DNA of 61,033 nucleotides from the NCBI RefSeq assembly GCF_000308795.1, contig NZ_BAGK01000309.1, positions 1 through 61,033 of the forward strand. Reading direction: 5' to 3'. Of the stretch, positions 51,309 through 59,447 are shown in pieces. A model generated the notes under the pieces. That model worked only from the letters and a program-made list of their open reading frames with translations. It made no database searches and had not been told where the DNA came from. Source of the stretch: Nocardia thailandica NBRC 100428 (GTDB lineage: Bacteria > Actinomycetota > Actinomycetes > Mycobacteriales > Mycobacteriaceae). Position 1 is the stretch's first letter, and each line of letters opens with the position of its first letter. The position numbers were made by a program, and so were the translations under genes.

Positions 51309-51775
51309 TCGGTGCCATGAAGAAACTCGTGTCGGGCCTCGCCGCTCTGCTGATGCTCACCGTCGTCGTCCAGTTCTATCTCGCCGCGTCGGGCGCCTTC
51401 GACTCGGCGCCCACCGAGGAGGCGTTCCGGCCGCACCGCGCGGTGGGCACCGCGATTCTCCTGCTCGCCGTGGTGCTCACCGTGCTCGCTGCCCTGGTGC
51501 GGATGCCGAGGCGTTTCGTCGGCACCGCTGGATCGGTGGTGCTGCTGGTGTTGTTCCAGTCGGTGATCAGGGAGGTGTCCAAGGGGCTCGGCGACTCCTC
51601 CGGCGCCGGTCATCTGCTGTTCGGCCTGCACGGGCTGAACGGGATGCTCATCGTCGGTGCTGTCGGCGCGCTGGTGCGCCAGGCCCGCATCGCCTCCCGC
51701 AGCCCGGCCCCGGAACCCGTTGCCTCGCACCATGTTGCCTCGGGAGAGGCAGCGCCGGGAGCGGTCGCGCCATGA
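51305..51775 (+). CDS. DUF6220-like four-helix membrane protein
   Basis: The 156-residue protein has four hydrophobic helices with conserved-looking His residues: VVVQFYLAASGAF, FRPHRAVGTAILLLAVVLTV, LLVLFQSVIREV, and HLLFGLHGLNGMLIVGAVGA. This matches the DUF6220 pattern. Paired His residues in helices could bind heme or copper, but that is inference. ATG at 51305 overlaps the exporter stop; ATG at 51317 is also possible. Its stop overlaps the oxidase start. Confidence 0.8.
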   Translation: MIGAMKKLVSGLAALLMLTVVVQFYLAASGAFDSAPTEEAFRPHRAVGTAILLLAVVLTVLAALVRMPRRFVGTAGSVVLLVLFQSVIREVSKGLGDSSGAGHLLFGLHGLNGMLIVGAVGALVRQARIASRSPAPEPVASHHVASGEAAPGAVAP

Positions 51776-53721
51776 GTACCGCCGGATGGATGGTGTTCGA
51801 CCATGCTTGCACCGTGCTGTGCGCGCTGGCATGGTTCGCCGCGGCCGGTGCGGCGCTCGCGGGGCGGTCGATCCGACTCGTCGCGACCATCGCCGGCCTG
51901 GCCGTGGCACTGACGATCACCCGCGCCGTCGCGGTGGCGGTGCTCGGCGCCCGGGGTGCGTGGTTCGCGCAGGAGAAGGTCTGGCTGGGACTTCCACTGA
52001 TGATCGGCACCGGCGCGCTCGCCGTCGCGGTGCTCGCGCGCACCGTCGCCGGTCGGGGATCGGCGGGTACGACGCTCCCGACGGTGCTGCTCGGTGCCGG
52101 GTACGCGGCGGTGGTGAGTTTCGTGGTGAGCTTCCTGCTCGGTTACCCGCTGACCCCGGCGACCGCACTGATCTCGATCGCGGTCTTCGGTGCGACCGTC
52201 CTGCTCACGCGGCGGGTACTCACCGAACCCGAGGCTACGGGAGCGACATCCTCGAACCGTACGCCGACGATGCCGCGTCGCCGGCTCTTCGGTGTCGCCG
52301 CCGGAGTCGCGGTCGTGGGCGCCGCCGCGACTGGGGTCGGACTGGCCGCCCGACGCGGCCCCACCGAGATCGGAGCGCAGCACACCGGTGGCCACACCGT
52401 CTCGGTGGAGGACCTGCGCGGTCCCGACGCTCCGGCCGCCGGGGGAGTGGTGCGTCGGCAGGTGCTCACCGCGCGCAAGGCGACGCTGGAACTCCCGTCG
52501 GGCGAGGTCGAGGCGTGGACCTTCGAGGGGACGGTCCCCGGGCCACCGGTCCTCGCGAACCAGGGTGACCTGATCGAGGTCGAACTGATCAACCACGACA
52601 TCGACGACGGGGTGACGCTGCACTGGCACGGTTACGTCGCCTGCTCCCAGGACGGCGCGGCCGGAGTCACCCAGGACGCGGTGCCCCCGGGAGGCCGTTT
52701 CGTCTACCGATTCCGGGCCGATCAGGTCGGCACGTATTGGTATCACACGCATTTCGTCTCCCATGTCGGTGTCCGCCGCGGACTGTACGGGTACCTGATC
52801 GTCACCCCGCGCGATCGCGACACGGTCGATCGGCGCGACCTGACGATGTCGGTACACACCTTCGACGGGCACGGGGCGACCGTGTCCGGGGGCGGCGAGC
52901 ACGTCGTGCCCGTCGGCACACCCACCCGCCTCCGGCTGATCAACACCGATTCGGAGTCTCATCGATTCGCTTTGTCCGGCACGACCTTTCGGGTCGTCGC
53001 GGTGGACGGACGCGATCTCACCGGGCCCACCGACATCGCCCGCGTCGCGCTTCGACTGCCCGCCGGTGGTCGCTACGACATCGAGTTCGCGATGCCGGGG
53101 GGTGCCGTCACGGTGACGTTGGACGGCGACACCGTCGCGGCCCGCCTCCGTCCCGAAGGCAGCGGCCTCGGTCCCGACCCTGAAAAGCCCTCGCACTGGC
53201 CGGATCTGGACCTGTTGACCTACGGCACCCCGGCAGCCCTCGCGCTGAGCGCACCCGACCGACACTTCACCCTGGTGTTGGACCGAGGGCTGGCGCGGGT
53301 GCACGCGACACCGAGCTACGCCCACACCGTCAACGGGCGCGCATACCCCACCATCCCCGATCAGGTGGTCGGCGAAGGCGAGGTCGTCCAGTTCACCGTG
53401 GTCAACCGCAGCCTCGACACTCACCCCTGGCACCTGCACGGCCACGCCGTGCTGATCCGCGCACGCGACGGAAGACCGGCACAGGGCAGCCCGTTGTGGG
53501 TGGACACCCTCGACGTGCGGCCCGGCGAGGTCTGGGACGTCGTCTTCCGTGCCACCAACCCCGGTCTCTGGATGAACCACTGCCACAACCTGGCACACGC
53601 CGAACAGGGGATGATGACGCTGCTGCGCTACACCGGCGTCGACACACCGGTCGAGGGCGCGCACGCGCATCACGGTGGCCATCGAGGCGACGCGATCAAC
53701 CCACCGAGGAGCAGCAGATGA
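51772..53721 (+). CDS. Multicopper oxidase with N-terminal membrane domain
   Basis: The 649-residue protein has about five N-terminal helices (1-145), a linker with a twin-arginine-like PRRRLFGVAAGVAVVG helix (168-190), and a multicopper oxidase domain (about 225-620). All copper motifs are present: HWHG (284-287), HTHF (325-328), HPWHLHGH (551-558) and HCHNLAHAEQGM (603-614) with the type 1 Cys, His and Met. A His-rich tail (HAHHGGH) follows. It should oxidise a metal or small organic substrate with O2 at the outer face. ATG at 51772 overlaps the DUF6220 stop. Confidence 0.92.
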   Translation: MSTAGWMVFDHACTVLCALAWFAAAGAALAGRSIRLVATIAGLAVALTITRAVAVAVLGARGAWFAQEKVWLGLPLMIGTGALAVAVLARTVAGRGSAGTTLPTVLLGAGYAAVVSFVVSFLLGYPLTPATALISIAVFGATVLLTRRVLTEPEATGATSSNRTPTMPRRRLFGVAAGVAVVGAAATGVGLAARRGPTEIGAQHTGGHTVSVEDLRGPDAPAAGGVVRRQVLTARKATLELPSGEVEAWTFEGTVPGPPVLANQGDLIEVELINHDIDDGVTLHWHGYVACSQDGAAGVTQDAVPPGGRFVYRFRADQVGTYWYHTHFVSHVGVRRGLYGYLIVTPRDRDTVDRRDLTMSVHTFDGHGATVSGGGEHVVPVGTPTRLRLINTDSESHRFALSGTTFRVVAVDGRDLTGPTDIARVALRLPAGGRYDIEFAMPGGAVTVTLDGDTVAARLRPEGSGLGPDPEKPSHWPDLDLLTYGTPAALALSAPDRHFTLVLDRGLARVHATPSYAHTVNGRAYPTIPDQVVGEGEVVQFTVVNRSLDTHPWHLHGHAVLIRARDGRPAQGSPLWVDTLDVRPGEVWDVVFRATNPGLWMNHCHNLAHAEQGMMTLLRYTGVDTPVEGAHAHHGGHRGDAINPPRSSR

Positions 53722-54329
53722 GCAAGATTGTCGTGTACATGTCCATGTCGCTCGACGGCTACATCGCCGCCCAGGACGACGGTCCGGGCCGCGGACTCGG
53801 CGCCGGCGGTGAACCGCTGCACGCCTGGCTCACCGACGGCAGCGTCAGCCCGGGCTCGTTCCGGCCGGAGCACGGCGTGAACGCCGAGATCTTCGACGAG
53901 ATGATGGCGGCAGGTGCGGTGATCACGGGACGGCACACGTTCGAATGGGCCGGCGAGTGGGGCGGCGATCATCACGATGGCGTGCCGATCTTCGTGCTCA
54001 CCCGTCGCGAACCCGAGCAGGCGGTGCGGGGACTCGCGCACTACGTCGCGGATCCGGAATCGGCAGTCGCGCAGGCCAAGGAAGCGGCCGGTGATCGTGA
54101 CGTCATGGTGCACGGCGGATCGTCCGTCCAGGCGCTGTTGCGGGCCGGGTTGATCGACGAGATGGTGATTCATCTGGTCCCGATCCTGCTGGGTCGTGGT
54201 CGCCGCCTGTTCGACGAACCGGCCCGGACGTCTCGACTGCGCTTGATCCGCTCGGTGGAGGGCGCCGGGGTACTGCACCTGCGATACCAGGTCGAACCCC
54301 CGGCCGATGAGCCGCCACTGCGCCGGTGA
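53718..54329 (+). CDS. Dihydrofolate reductase/RibD-C-family protein
   Basis: The 203-residue protein is a RibD-C-type reductase: MSMSLDGYIAAQDD at the start, VITGRHTFEWAGEW, and VMVHGGSSVQALLRAGLIDE followed by HLVPILLGRGRRLFDEP. The family uses NADPH to reduce pyrimidine or related substrates, but many members are uncharacterised and not folate reductases. Its ATG overlaps the oxidase stop, so it is the last gene of the exporter operon. Confidence 0.92.
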   Translation: MSKIVVYMSMSLDGYIAAQDDGPGRGLGAGGEPLHAWLTDGSVSPGSFRPEHGVNAEIFDEMMAAGAVITGRHTFEWAGEWGGDHHDGVPIFVLTRREPEQAVRGLAHYVADPESAVAQAKEAAGDRDVMVHGGSSVQALLRAGLIDEMVIHLVPILLGRGRRLFDEPARTSRLRLIRSVEGAGVLHLRYQVEPPADEPPLRR

Positions 54330-54567
54330 GGGCTGTGGCGCGCCGACAGTCCTGGATCGCATCGAAGATTTCGCGCGGTCCGGTCCGCGTCGATGTCGAC
54401 CGCGGCTCCACCGCCGAGTGGACCGCAGCCCGCTTCCATCCACCGCCGGACCGCCACCACGCCTCGTATCGCGTCAAGCCCGGACGTTTCGGGGGCATCG
54501 TTCCGAGATGTTGTGCGATCAGGGCATCTACTATCGCCGTGAACATTCATAAATGGAGGTATTTCAG

Positions 54568-54825
54568 ATGATTCGGGTTTCAGAGGTCGTCAAGCGCTCG
54601 GCTGCCGTGGCCGCTCTGGCGCCCGCCGTGGTGGCCGGCGCGGGAACCGCCGGCGCGGCGCCGACCGAGCCGGTGGGTGCGGCCGCGCCCGTCACCTGCG
54701 ATGCGTGGGGATTGGAGCACGGCACGTGGAGCATCGGGGAGTGCCTGCTGCCATGGTTGCTCTCCGGCTCGTCGTCCCTGTCGGCTGAGGCCGTTGCCGC
54801 GTCGGGGTCCCTCCCGGCGAGGTGA
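54568..54825 (+). CDS. Small secreted protein
   Basis: The 85-residue product has a signal peptide (MIRVSEVVKRSAAVAALAPA, cleaved near GTAGAAP) and a mature peptide with two cysteines in TCDAWGLEHGTWSIGECLLP. A GGAGGT site precedes the ATG by 7 nt. The unit has its own terminator hairpin. The function is unknown. Confidence 0.75.
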   Translation: MIRVSEVVKRSAAVAALAPAVVAGAGTAGAAPTEPVGAAAPVTCDAWGLEHGTWSIGECLLPWLLSGSSSLSAEAVAASGSLPAR

Positions 54826-55159
54826 GTGACCGCCGTGCGCGGTCCATTCGCTCGGCGCGGTGTCCGGGTCCTTGTCGGGACCCGGGCACCGGCGTGTCCG
54901 GCGCTGACCGCGCAACGTCGTGACCACCCCGGTACAGGCGGTCGGCGTCGCCACCGCAGGGACGCGTAACGAGTGCTGTGCAGGTGATCGCGACGAACGC
55001 GTAGCGCCCAGGGGCGCGCAGGATCCCGTCGACTGTGCGGCAAAGCTGACGCGGCAGGCACATCAACGGCGCGTGACCGCCGGACATGCGGGTTGCGATT
55101 GCCGGGGCTACGGCAACGAGCGGCTGCCAGGCGGTGCTGAAGGTTGACACCGCACCGAA
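54826..55159. other. Intergenic region before the TetR-hydrolase operon
   Basis: The stretch holds the terminator at 54860-54889 and then about 270 bp without a supported gene. Open frames in it are shadows with no ribosome binding sites. Confidence 0.4.
54860..54889 (+). terminator. Hairpin terminator of the secreted-protein gene
   Basis: GTGTCCGGGTCC and GGACCCGGGCAC pair over 12 bp with one mismatch and a 6-nt loop, 35 bp after the stop. Confidence 0.65.
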
Positions 55160-55195
55160 CCTAAGTATATTAGGCCACAACCTAATAGTCCTAGG
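55160..55195. promoter_or_regulatory. Two stacked operator copies before TetR
   Basis: CCTAAGTATATTAGG (55160-55174) and CCTAATAGTCCTAGG (55181-55195) are two 15-bp dyads with CCTAA/TTAGG-type arms (one mismatch in the second). Their centres are 21 bp apart, two helical turns, so two dimers would bind on one face. The TetR start follows 12 bp later. Confidence 0.65.
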
Positions 55196-55207
55196 AAGTG
55201 AGGTGTC

Positions 55208-55789
55208 ATGTCTCCCCGTATCGGCCTGACGGCCGATCGAATCACTGCTGCCGCCGCCGACCTCGCCGATGAGATCGGCCTCGACAAGGTGACGCTGTCG
55301 GCCGTCGCGCGAAAGTTCGGCGTGAAGGATCCGAGCCTGTACGCCCACGTCCGCAACCTGCAGGACCTGCGCGTCCGCGTAGCCCTGCTGGCCTCGGCGG
55401 AAATGGCCGACCGAATCGCGCTCGCGGTGGCCGGCCGTTCGGGTCGCGAGGCACTCGTCGGCTTCGCGGGCGCGTATCGCGGCTACGTCCTCGACCATCC
55501 CGGCCGTTATGCCGCCACCCAGATCCGTATGGATCCGGCCGAGGTGAGCGACCACCCGGCCTTTCTGCGGACCATCGAACTCACCACCGCGCTGCTGCGC
55601 GGCTACGGTCTCGAAGAACCCGCAGCCACGGACGCAGTTCGACTGCTGCGCAGCACGTTCCACGGCTTCGCCACGCTCGAGGCGGCCGGTGGTTTCGCCC
55701 ATTCCCGCCCCACGGACACCTCGTGGGAAATCATCGTCGACGCCCTGCACGGCACGCTCGAGCACTGGCGGCAGGAGAGGAACCAGTGA
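55208..55789 (+). CDS. TetR-family regulator (WHG-type C-domain)
   Basis: The 193-residue protein has a TetR helix-turn-helix (LDKVTLSAVARKFGVKDPSL, then YAHVRNLQDLRVRVALLASA) and a C-terminal domain with GYVLDHPGRYAATQIRMDPA and STFHGFATLEAAGGF, typical of the WHG subgroup. It starts below two stacked operators, so it is self-regulated, and its stop overlaps the hydrolase start (GTGA). Confidence 0.92.
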   Translation: MSPRIGLTADRITAAAADLADEIGLDKVTLSAVARKFGVKDPSLYAHVRNLQDLRVRVALLASAEMADRIALAVAGRSGREALVGFAGAYRGYVLDHPGRYAATQIRMDPAEVSDHPAFLRTIELTTALLRGYGLEEPAATDAVRLLRSTFHGFATLEAAGGFAHSRPTDTSWEIIVDALHGTLEHWRQERNQ

Positions 55790-56646
55790 AATCCGGAACC
55801 TTGAAGACATCCGGGGCGACCCTCTACTACGAGGTGCGCGGCAGCGGACCGGTCCTGCTGCTGATTCCCGGAGGTGGCGGCGACGCGGGCGTTTTCGACG
55901 ACATGGCCGCGGTACTCGAGCGGCATTTCACCGTCGCCGCGTTCGATCCCCGCGGCTACTCCCGTAGCACGCTCGACAGTGGCCACCCGCAGGCTCAGCA
56001 CGTCGCCGTCCAGAGCGAGGACGCCTACCGGCTGCTCACCCACCTCAGCGACGAACCCTCCTTCGTCTGCGGCACCAGCAGCGGAGCCATCGTCGGACTC
56101 GACCTCCTCGCCCGACACCCCGCGCGGGTGCGCACCCTCGTCGCGCACGAGCCACCGTGTTTCGCGGTACTGCCCGACGCCGAGGAGCACCGCGCCATGG
56201 TGGAGGAGGTATACACGCTCTTCCGCACCGAAGGCCTCGCGGCCGCGTCGGCGCGCTTCCTCGCGGGTATCGGCGGGGCGATGAAGCCCTCTCCGGAGGT
56301 CGCCGAACTGCCGTCGCGTACCGCCGAGATGTGGACGCGGTTGGCTGCCAACGGCCCGATCATGATCGAGCACGAACTCCGCGAGTTCACCGGCTACATT
56401 CCCGATTACCAGGCACTGTCGGCCCACGCGCACCGACTGGTCATGGCGGTGGGCCGCGAGACCCGCGGCTGCCTGCCCTACCGTCCGGCGGTGGAGATCG
56501 CACGACGCCTCGGGCTCGATGTGGTCGAATTCCCGGGCGCGCACAACGGCATGCGCACCGAGGCGCGGGAATTCGCCGAGCGGATGACAGAAGTCCTGTT
56601 CGATTCCGCCCGGTGGTCGCGACAGGGTGGATCGGCCGGCGGGTAG
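55786..56646 (+). CDS. Alpha/beta hydrolase
   Basis: The 286-residue protein shows LYYEVRGSGPVLLLIPGGGG, AFDPRGYSRS, the nucleophile elbow CGTSSGA (Ser about 98), and the late FPGAHNGMRTEAREFAERM with the catalytic His. It is close in motif set to the hydrolase part of the MerR fusion at 36309. GTG at 55786 overlaps the TetR stop. The substrate is unknown and may be the inducer. Confidence 0.92.
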   Translation: MKSGTLKTSGATLYYEVRGSGPVLLLIPGGGGDAGVFDDMAAVLERHFTVAAFDPRGYSRSTLDSGHPQAQHVAVQSEDAYRLLTHLSDEPSFVCGTSSGAIVGLDLLARHPARVRTLVAHEPPCFAVLPDAEEHRAMVEEVYTLFRTEGLAAASARFLAGIGGAMKPSPEVAELPSRTAEMWTRLAANGPIMIEHELREFTGYIPDYQALSAHAHRLVMAVGRETRGCLPYRPAVEIARRLGLDVVEFPGAHNGMRTEAREFAERMTEVLFDSARWSRQGGSAGG

Positions 56647-56673
56647 CTCGGTGCACGGGCAGTGGTACCGAGC
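56646..56673 (+). terminator. Weak hairpin after the hydrolase gene
   Basis: GCTCGGT and ACCGAGC form a 7-bp stem with a 14-nt loop that begins at the last base of the stop codon. Confidence 0.4.
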
Positions 56674-56894
56674 GACTCCGTTCGACGTCGATCACCGGCG
56701 GGCCACGCGCGCGAAACGCCGCGCTATCGCAGCTCCGATCCGACCGGGAGTTGCTCTCACTCGGGTCGTGGGATCGTAGGCCCTGCCTACCCCCGAGAAC
56801 GCAGGGAAAACACCTGCGAAGTCACCTGCGGCACGCGGCCGTGGGTCGAGAGGCGCCCGTACTGATCCATCGACCACAGCCGTCTCGACAAAGA

Positions 56895-57248
56895 TCAGCA
56901 CCCGCCCGCTCCACGACCCAGTGTCTGCAGCGCCCGGGGCCAGCGACCTGGCCGGGCACGGTCCGCTCCCGGCTGCGTCTGGGCCCAGTCCAGTGCGCCC
57001 GCGACCACGCCGGCCGGCGGCTCGGCGGTAACGTCGCCCCGCAGCAGCCGGGTGAGCAGCTCGAGGCAACCGGTCACCATCGCGGAGATGTCGTGGCGCA
57101 GGACGGGCGGCGGTACTCGGCCGGGCGTCGCTACCGAGGATGAGTCGGCTCATGATTCGGCCTCAAACCGTCGACGCCGCAGGGAGGCACTCGGCACAGG
57201 CCTGCCTGCCACCGTCGCGCTCCCGGCCGGGACCGCGCTGTCGGTCAT
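56895..57248 (-). pseudogene. PucR-type regulator remnant with in-frame stop
   Basis: From ATG 57248 the frame reads MTDSAVPAGSATVAGRPVPS, meets a TGA at 57152-57150, and continues in the same frame as VLRHDISAMVTGCLELLTRL and VVAGALDWA before losing similarity. This part resembles the N-terminal helical region of PucR/CdaR-type regulators. The C-terminal helix-turn-helix is missing. The ATG overlaps the upstream hydrolase remnant stop (ATGA), so the pair was once an operon. Confidence 0.5.
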
Positions 57249-57616
57249 GAGTCGGCTCCTGCTTCGCGAGTTCTGGCGCTCCATCCTGCTGGTCCGCGTC
57301 CGGCGTACCGGTGGCGATTCGCAACCGAATGGGGATCGCGTGGTGCCCGGCGCACCGCGAGACGCTCGGTGGTGCCCCACCTGTACAACGCATATCGCAG
57401 GATCGGAACATCGGATTGGCGGTCGTCCAGCACCGGCACCGACCACGCGTCCTCGGCGAACCGTGCCGGGCAAGCGACTGGGCGCATCTCCCGAACCGCC
57501 CCGAGTCCTTGGCCAATGATCACTGTCGGGCGCAGACCGTCGCGGTCAGGTGTGGTGTGCAACAACGCCGCGCACTCGTCCTGACCTGAGATGATCGAGA
57601 CCTCATGCCGCTGCAC
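57245..57616 (-). pseudogene. Alpha/beta hydrolase N-terminal remnant
   Basis: The 123-codon frame from GTG 57616 reads RPTVIIGQGLGAVREMRPVA, then ARFAEDAWSVPVLDDRQSD. It matches the first strands of dienelactone-hydrolase-like alpha/beta hydrolases (HGLGAVKEMR, ERFAEAGYAVLVFDYR). The oxyanion His is replaced by Gln, and the nucleophile, acid and His regions are absent. It is probably a truncated gene upstream of the PucR remnant. Confidence 0.5.
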
Positions 57617-57682
57617 CGCCGCCTCATGCTGGTCGGCCGGTCCGCTGGTTTACATGACTCGCGTCCTCCGGTCACCTCCATC

Positions 57683-57705
57683 CTTCTTGGACGACGTCCA
57701 AGAAG
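57683..57705. promoter_or_regulatory. Perfect inverted repeat upstream of the hydrolase remnant
   Basis: CTTCTTGGAC and GTCCAAGAAG are perfect 10-bp arms around GAC. A further ACTTCTTGG copy lies at 57726-57734. The element is 67 bp upstream of the remnant start and looks like a surviving operator, although a hairpin role is also possible. Confidence 0.5.
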
Positions 57706-57756
57706 CTGGTCGTATCACCGTAAAGACTTCTTGGTTGCCAGTCGCGAGATCGGTTG

Positions 57757-58334
57757 TCAAATTGGGGCTGCTCGTCGTGGTGTGGTGATTCGCAGAACCG
57801 CAGGAGTGTGGGGAGCAGGTTGGGGAAGCGTGCGTCGAGGGTCGTCGGTGCGCGGGCCGTCCTGCTGTCGGTCCGGACCGGCGCCCAGGCGGCACACCCG
57901 CTGCCCGGCCCGGACGCGCAGCCGGTTCACCGCCGCCCGCTGAGAGGCCGGGCGAAGGCTCTTCTCGTCACGCACACCGAACTCGACCGTCATCGCCAGC
58001 ACGGCCACCTCGCCGGCGGCGACGCGCTGCTGATGCTCGGCCAGGGTGCGGGTGGCCCAACCGTGCAGGGCGACCGGTAGCCGGTAGCGCTGGCCCCGAG
58101 CGCAGGTCAGATACAGGTAAGAGCTTTCCCGGGCAGTGGCAGCGGATTGTGTACGCCGATCGAGACCACATCCAGGACCAGGCCGGTCTGCTCGGGGTCG
58201 GTGAGGACCGGGGGCCGCAGTGCTGTCACATCCACGACCGAACAAGATTGTCCGGCAAACATCCAGTGACAGGGTATTCGCTCGAACTGGGGGCGAGCAT
58301 CCCACCTGCGGCACTCGGGGCCAACTGTCGGCAC
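57757..58334 (-). pseudogene. Frameshifted gene of unknown family
   Basis: Two frames seem to form one protein: VVDVTALRPPVLTDPEQTGL and VLDVVSIGVHNPLPLPG, then after a shift near 58125, YLYLTCARGQRYRLPVALHG and GEVAVLAMTVEFGVRDE. The beta-type pattern is continuous across the join, which supports a broken gene. No family is recognised. It lies in the decayed stretch. Confidence 0.35.
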
Positions 58335-58527
58335 GGTGGGTGGCGCGTGCGGTGATCAGCTCGCTGAACGACCAGCCGCAACGCTTGCTGACGTGTCGCT
58401 AACAGGGCTCGTGGGTATGCCGATAGAGAAGAAGAAGCCCTCGGCACCAGACGAAACGGCCAGAAACCCCTCCGGATGGGGGCGATCTGGCTAGTAACTG
58501 GCCGTGTGAGGGAAGGAGGTGATTGAG

Positions 58528-58584
58528 ATGGTCGTCGATTTCTTTCAGTGGCTCGCCCACATGGTGATCAACTTCTTCATCTGA
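58528..58584 (+). CDS. 18-residue amphipathic micropeptide with ideal ribosome binding site
   Basis: ATG at 58528 starts MVVDFFQWLAHMVINFFI, followed by TGA. It is preceded by AAGGAGGTGATT (58513-58524), which is almost fully complementary to the 16S 3' end, with GGAGG 8 nt from the ATG. A stable hairpin begins 16 bp after the stop. The peptide is very hydrophobic, and its four polar residues (D4, Q7, H11, N15) would line one face of a helix. This resembles small membrane-acting peptides or type I toxins. A weak SigF-like element (GTGT-N16-GGGTAT, 58393-58418) lies upstream. No family is known. Confidence 0.6.
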   Translation: MVVDFFQWLAHMVINFFI

Positions 58585-58600
58585 TCCCCGACCACCACCC

Positions 58601-58632
58601 GATGGCGACCGCGCGACCAGGCGGCCGCCATC
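58601..58632 (+). terminator. Hairpin terminator of the micropeptide unit
   Basis: GATGGCGACCGC and GCGGCCGCCATC pair over 12 bp with one mismatch and an 8-nt loop, 16 bp after the micropeptide stop. Confidence 0.65.
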
Positions 58633-58785
58633 ACCCGCGCCCCGTGAACCTCCCGCGCCGTCGGCCGGCCGCCGCTGCGACGGCGAGCCCGATGTGATGG
58701 AATGGATGGAGCGGTCGATCTCGAGCCAGCAGGATCGACGCCGCAGTCTGCCGACTGCGTGGTGCCGAGGAAATCGAGTACCCCG

Positions 58786-59304
58786 ATGAGCGTGCGCCGT
58801 TCCTGGTTGACCTCCACCTTCACCACCGCGCCCGAAGAATCTCTGCGCCTGCAGGTCACCCTCGAACCCTGTGGCCGCGCACAGATCCTGCACGTGCGCG
58901 CCGACCTGGACGCCTACACCGAGACCCGGTGGCGCAGACTGCTCGAGTCGGCGACCATGGCCACCTTCACCGAAGGCTCCCACCACCTGATCGTCGACCT
59001 GTCCACCGCCGGGTTCGTCTCCGTGCGCGCCGTGCTCGCCATAGCCGAACATGTCCGTCCCGCCGCTCGCCGCCGGGTGCGCCTCAGCGCGGTCGCCGAC
59101 CCCGACGCCATCACCGCCCGCGTGGTCGAGGTGGCCGGCCTCGCCCAATGGCTACCGGTCCACGCCGACCTGGCCGACGCCCTGACCAGCGACACCGCCG
59201 AGGCCCCGCCGCTGAGCGCCGCCACGATCCCTGCACGCGGTCGCGCCCGCGCAGCACCGGCGCGTCGGCCGTGGTTTTCCCTCACCCCATCCACCGGGGC
59301 CTGA
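58786..59304 (+). CDS. STAS-domain protein, anti-sigma antagonist-like
   Basis: The 172-residue protein has a STAS domain (about 22-135): LQVTLEPCGRAQILHVRADL, HHLIVDLSTAGFVSVRAVLA and LSAVADPDAITARVVEVAGL. In the usual phosphorylation loop (FLGSAGL) the Ser is replaced by Val here (FVSVRAV), with a Ser one place earlier. It may thus be constitutive or phosphorylated differently. The C-terminal tail is basic. ATG at 58786 has a GAGGAAA site. No kinase is nearby; the locus at 7.5-13.7 kb is a possible partner. Confidence 0.8.
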   Translation: MSVRRSWLTSTFTTAPEESLRLQVTLEPCGRAQILHVRADLDAYTETRWRRLLESATMATFTEGSHHLIVDLSTAGFVSVRAVLAIAEHVRPAARRRVRLSAVADPDAITARVVEVAGLAQWLPVHADLADALTSDTAEAPPLSAATIPARGRARAAPARRPWFSLTPSTGA

Positions 59305-59447
59305 CCTTCGTGCGACCAGGCGCTTCGCTGTAATCGAGAACCTGTCATGGCAGAGCGCGATCACTGAGAACCGACCCGCACGGGTGTGGCTGACCGCCGT
59401 ATCTGTCACCACCCCTGACCCCCAGCTGGTGAGACGCGGCGTCTACT

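Noticed and set aside
51610..53682. 690-codon minus-strand open frame over the multicopper oxidase
   Set aside because: The plus strand holds all copper motifs and coupled starts; the minus frame is a shadow.
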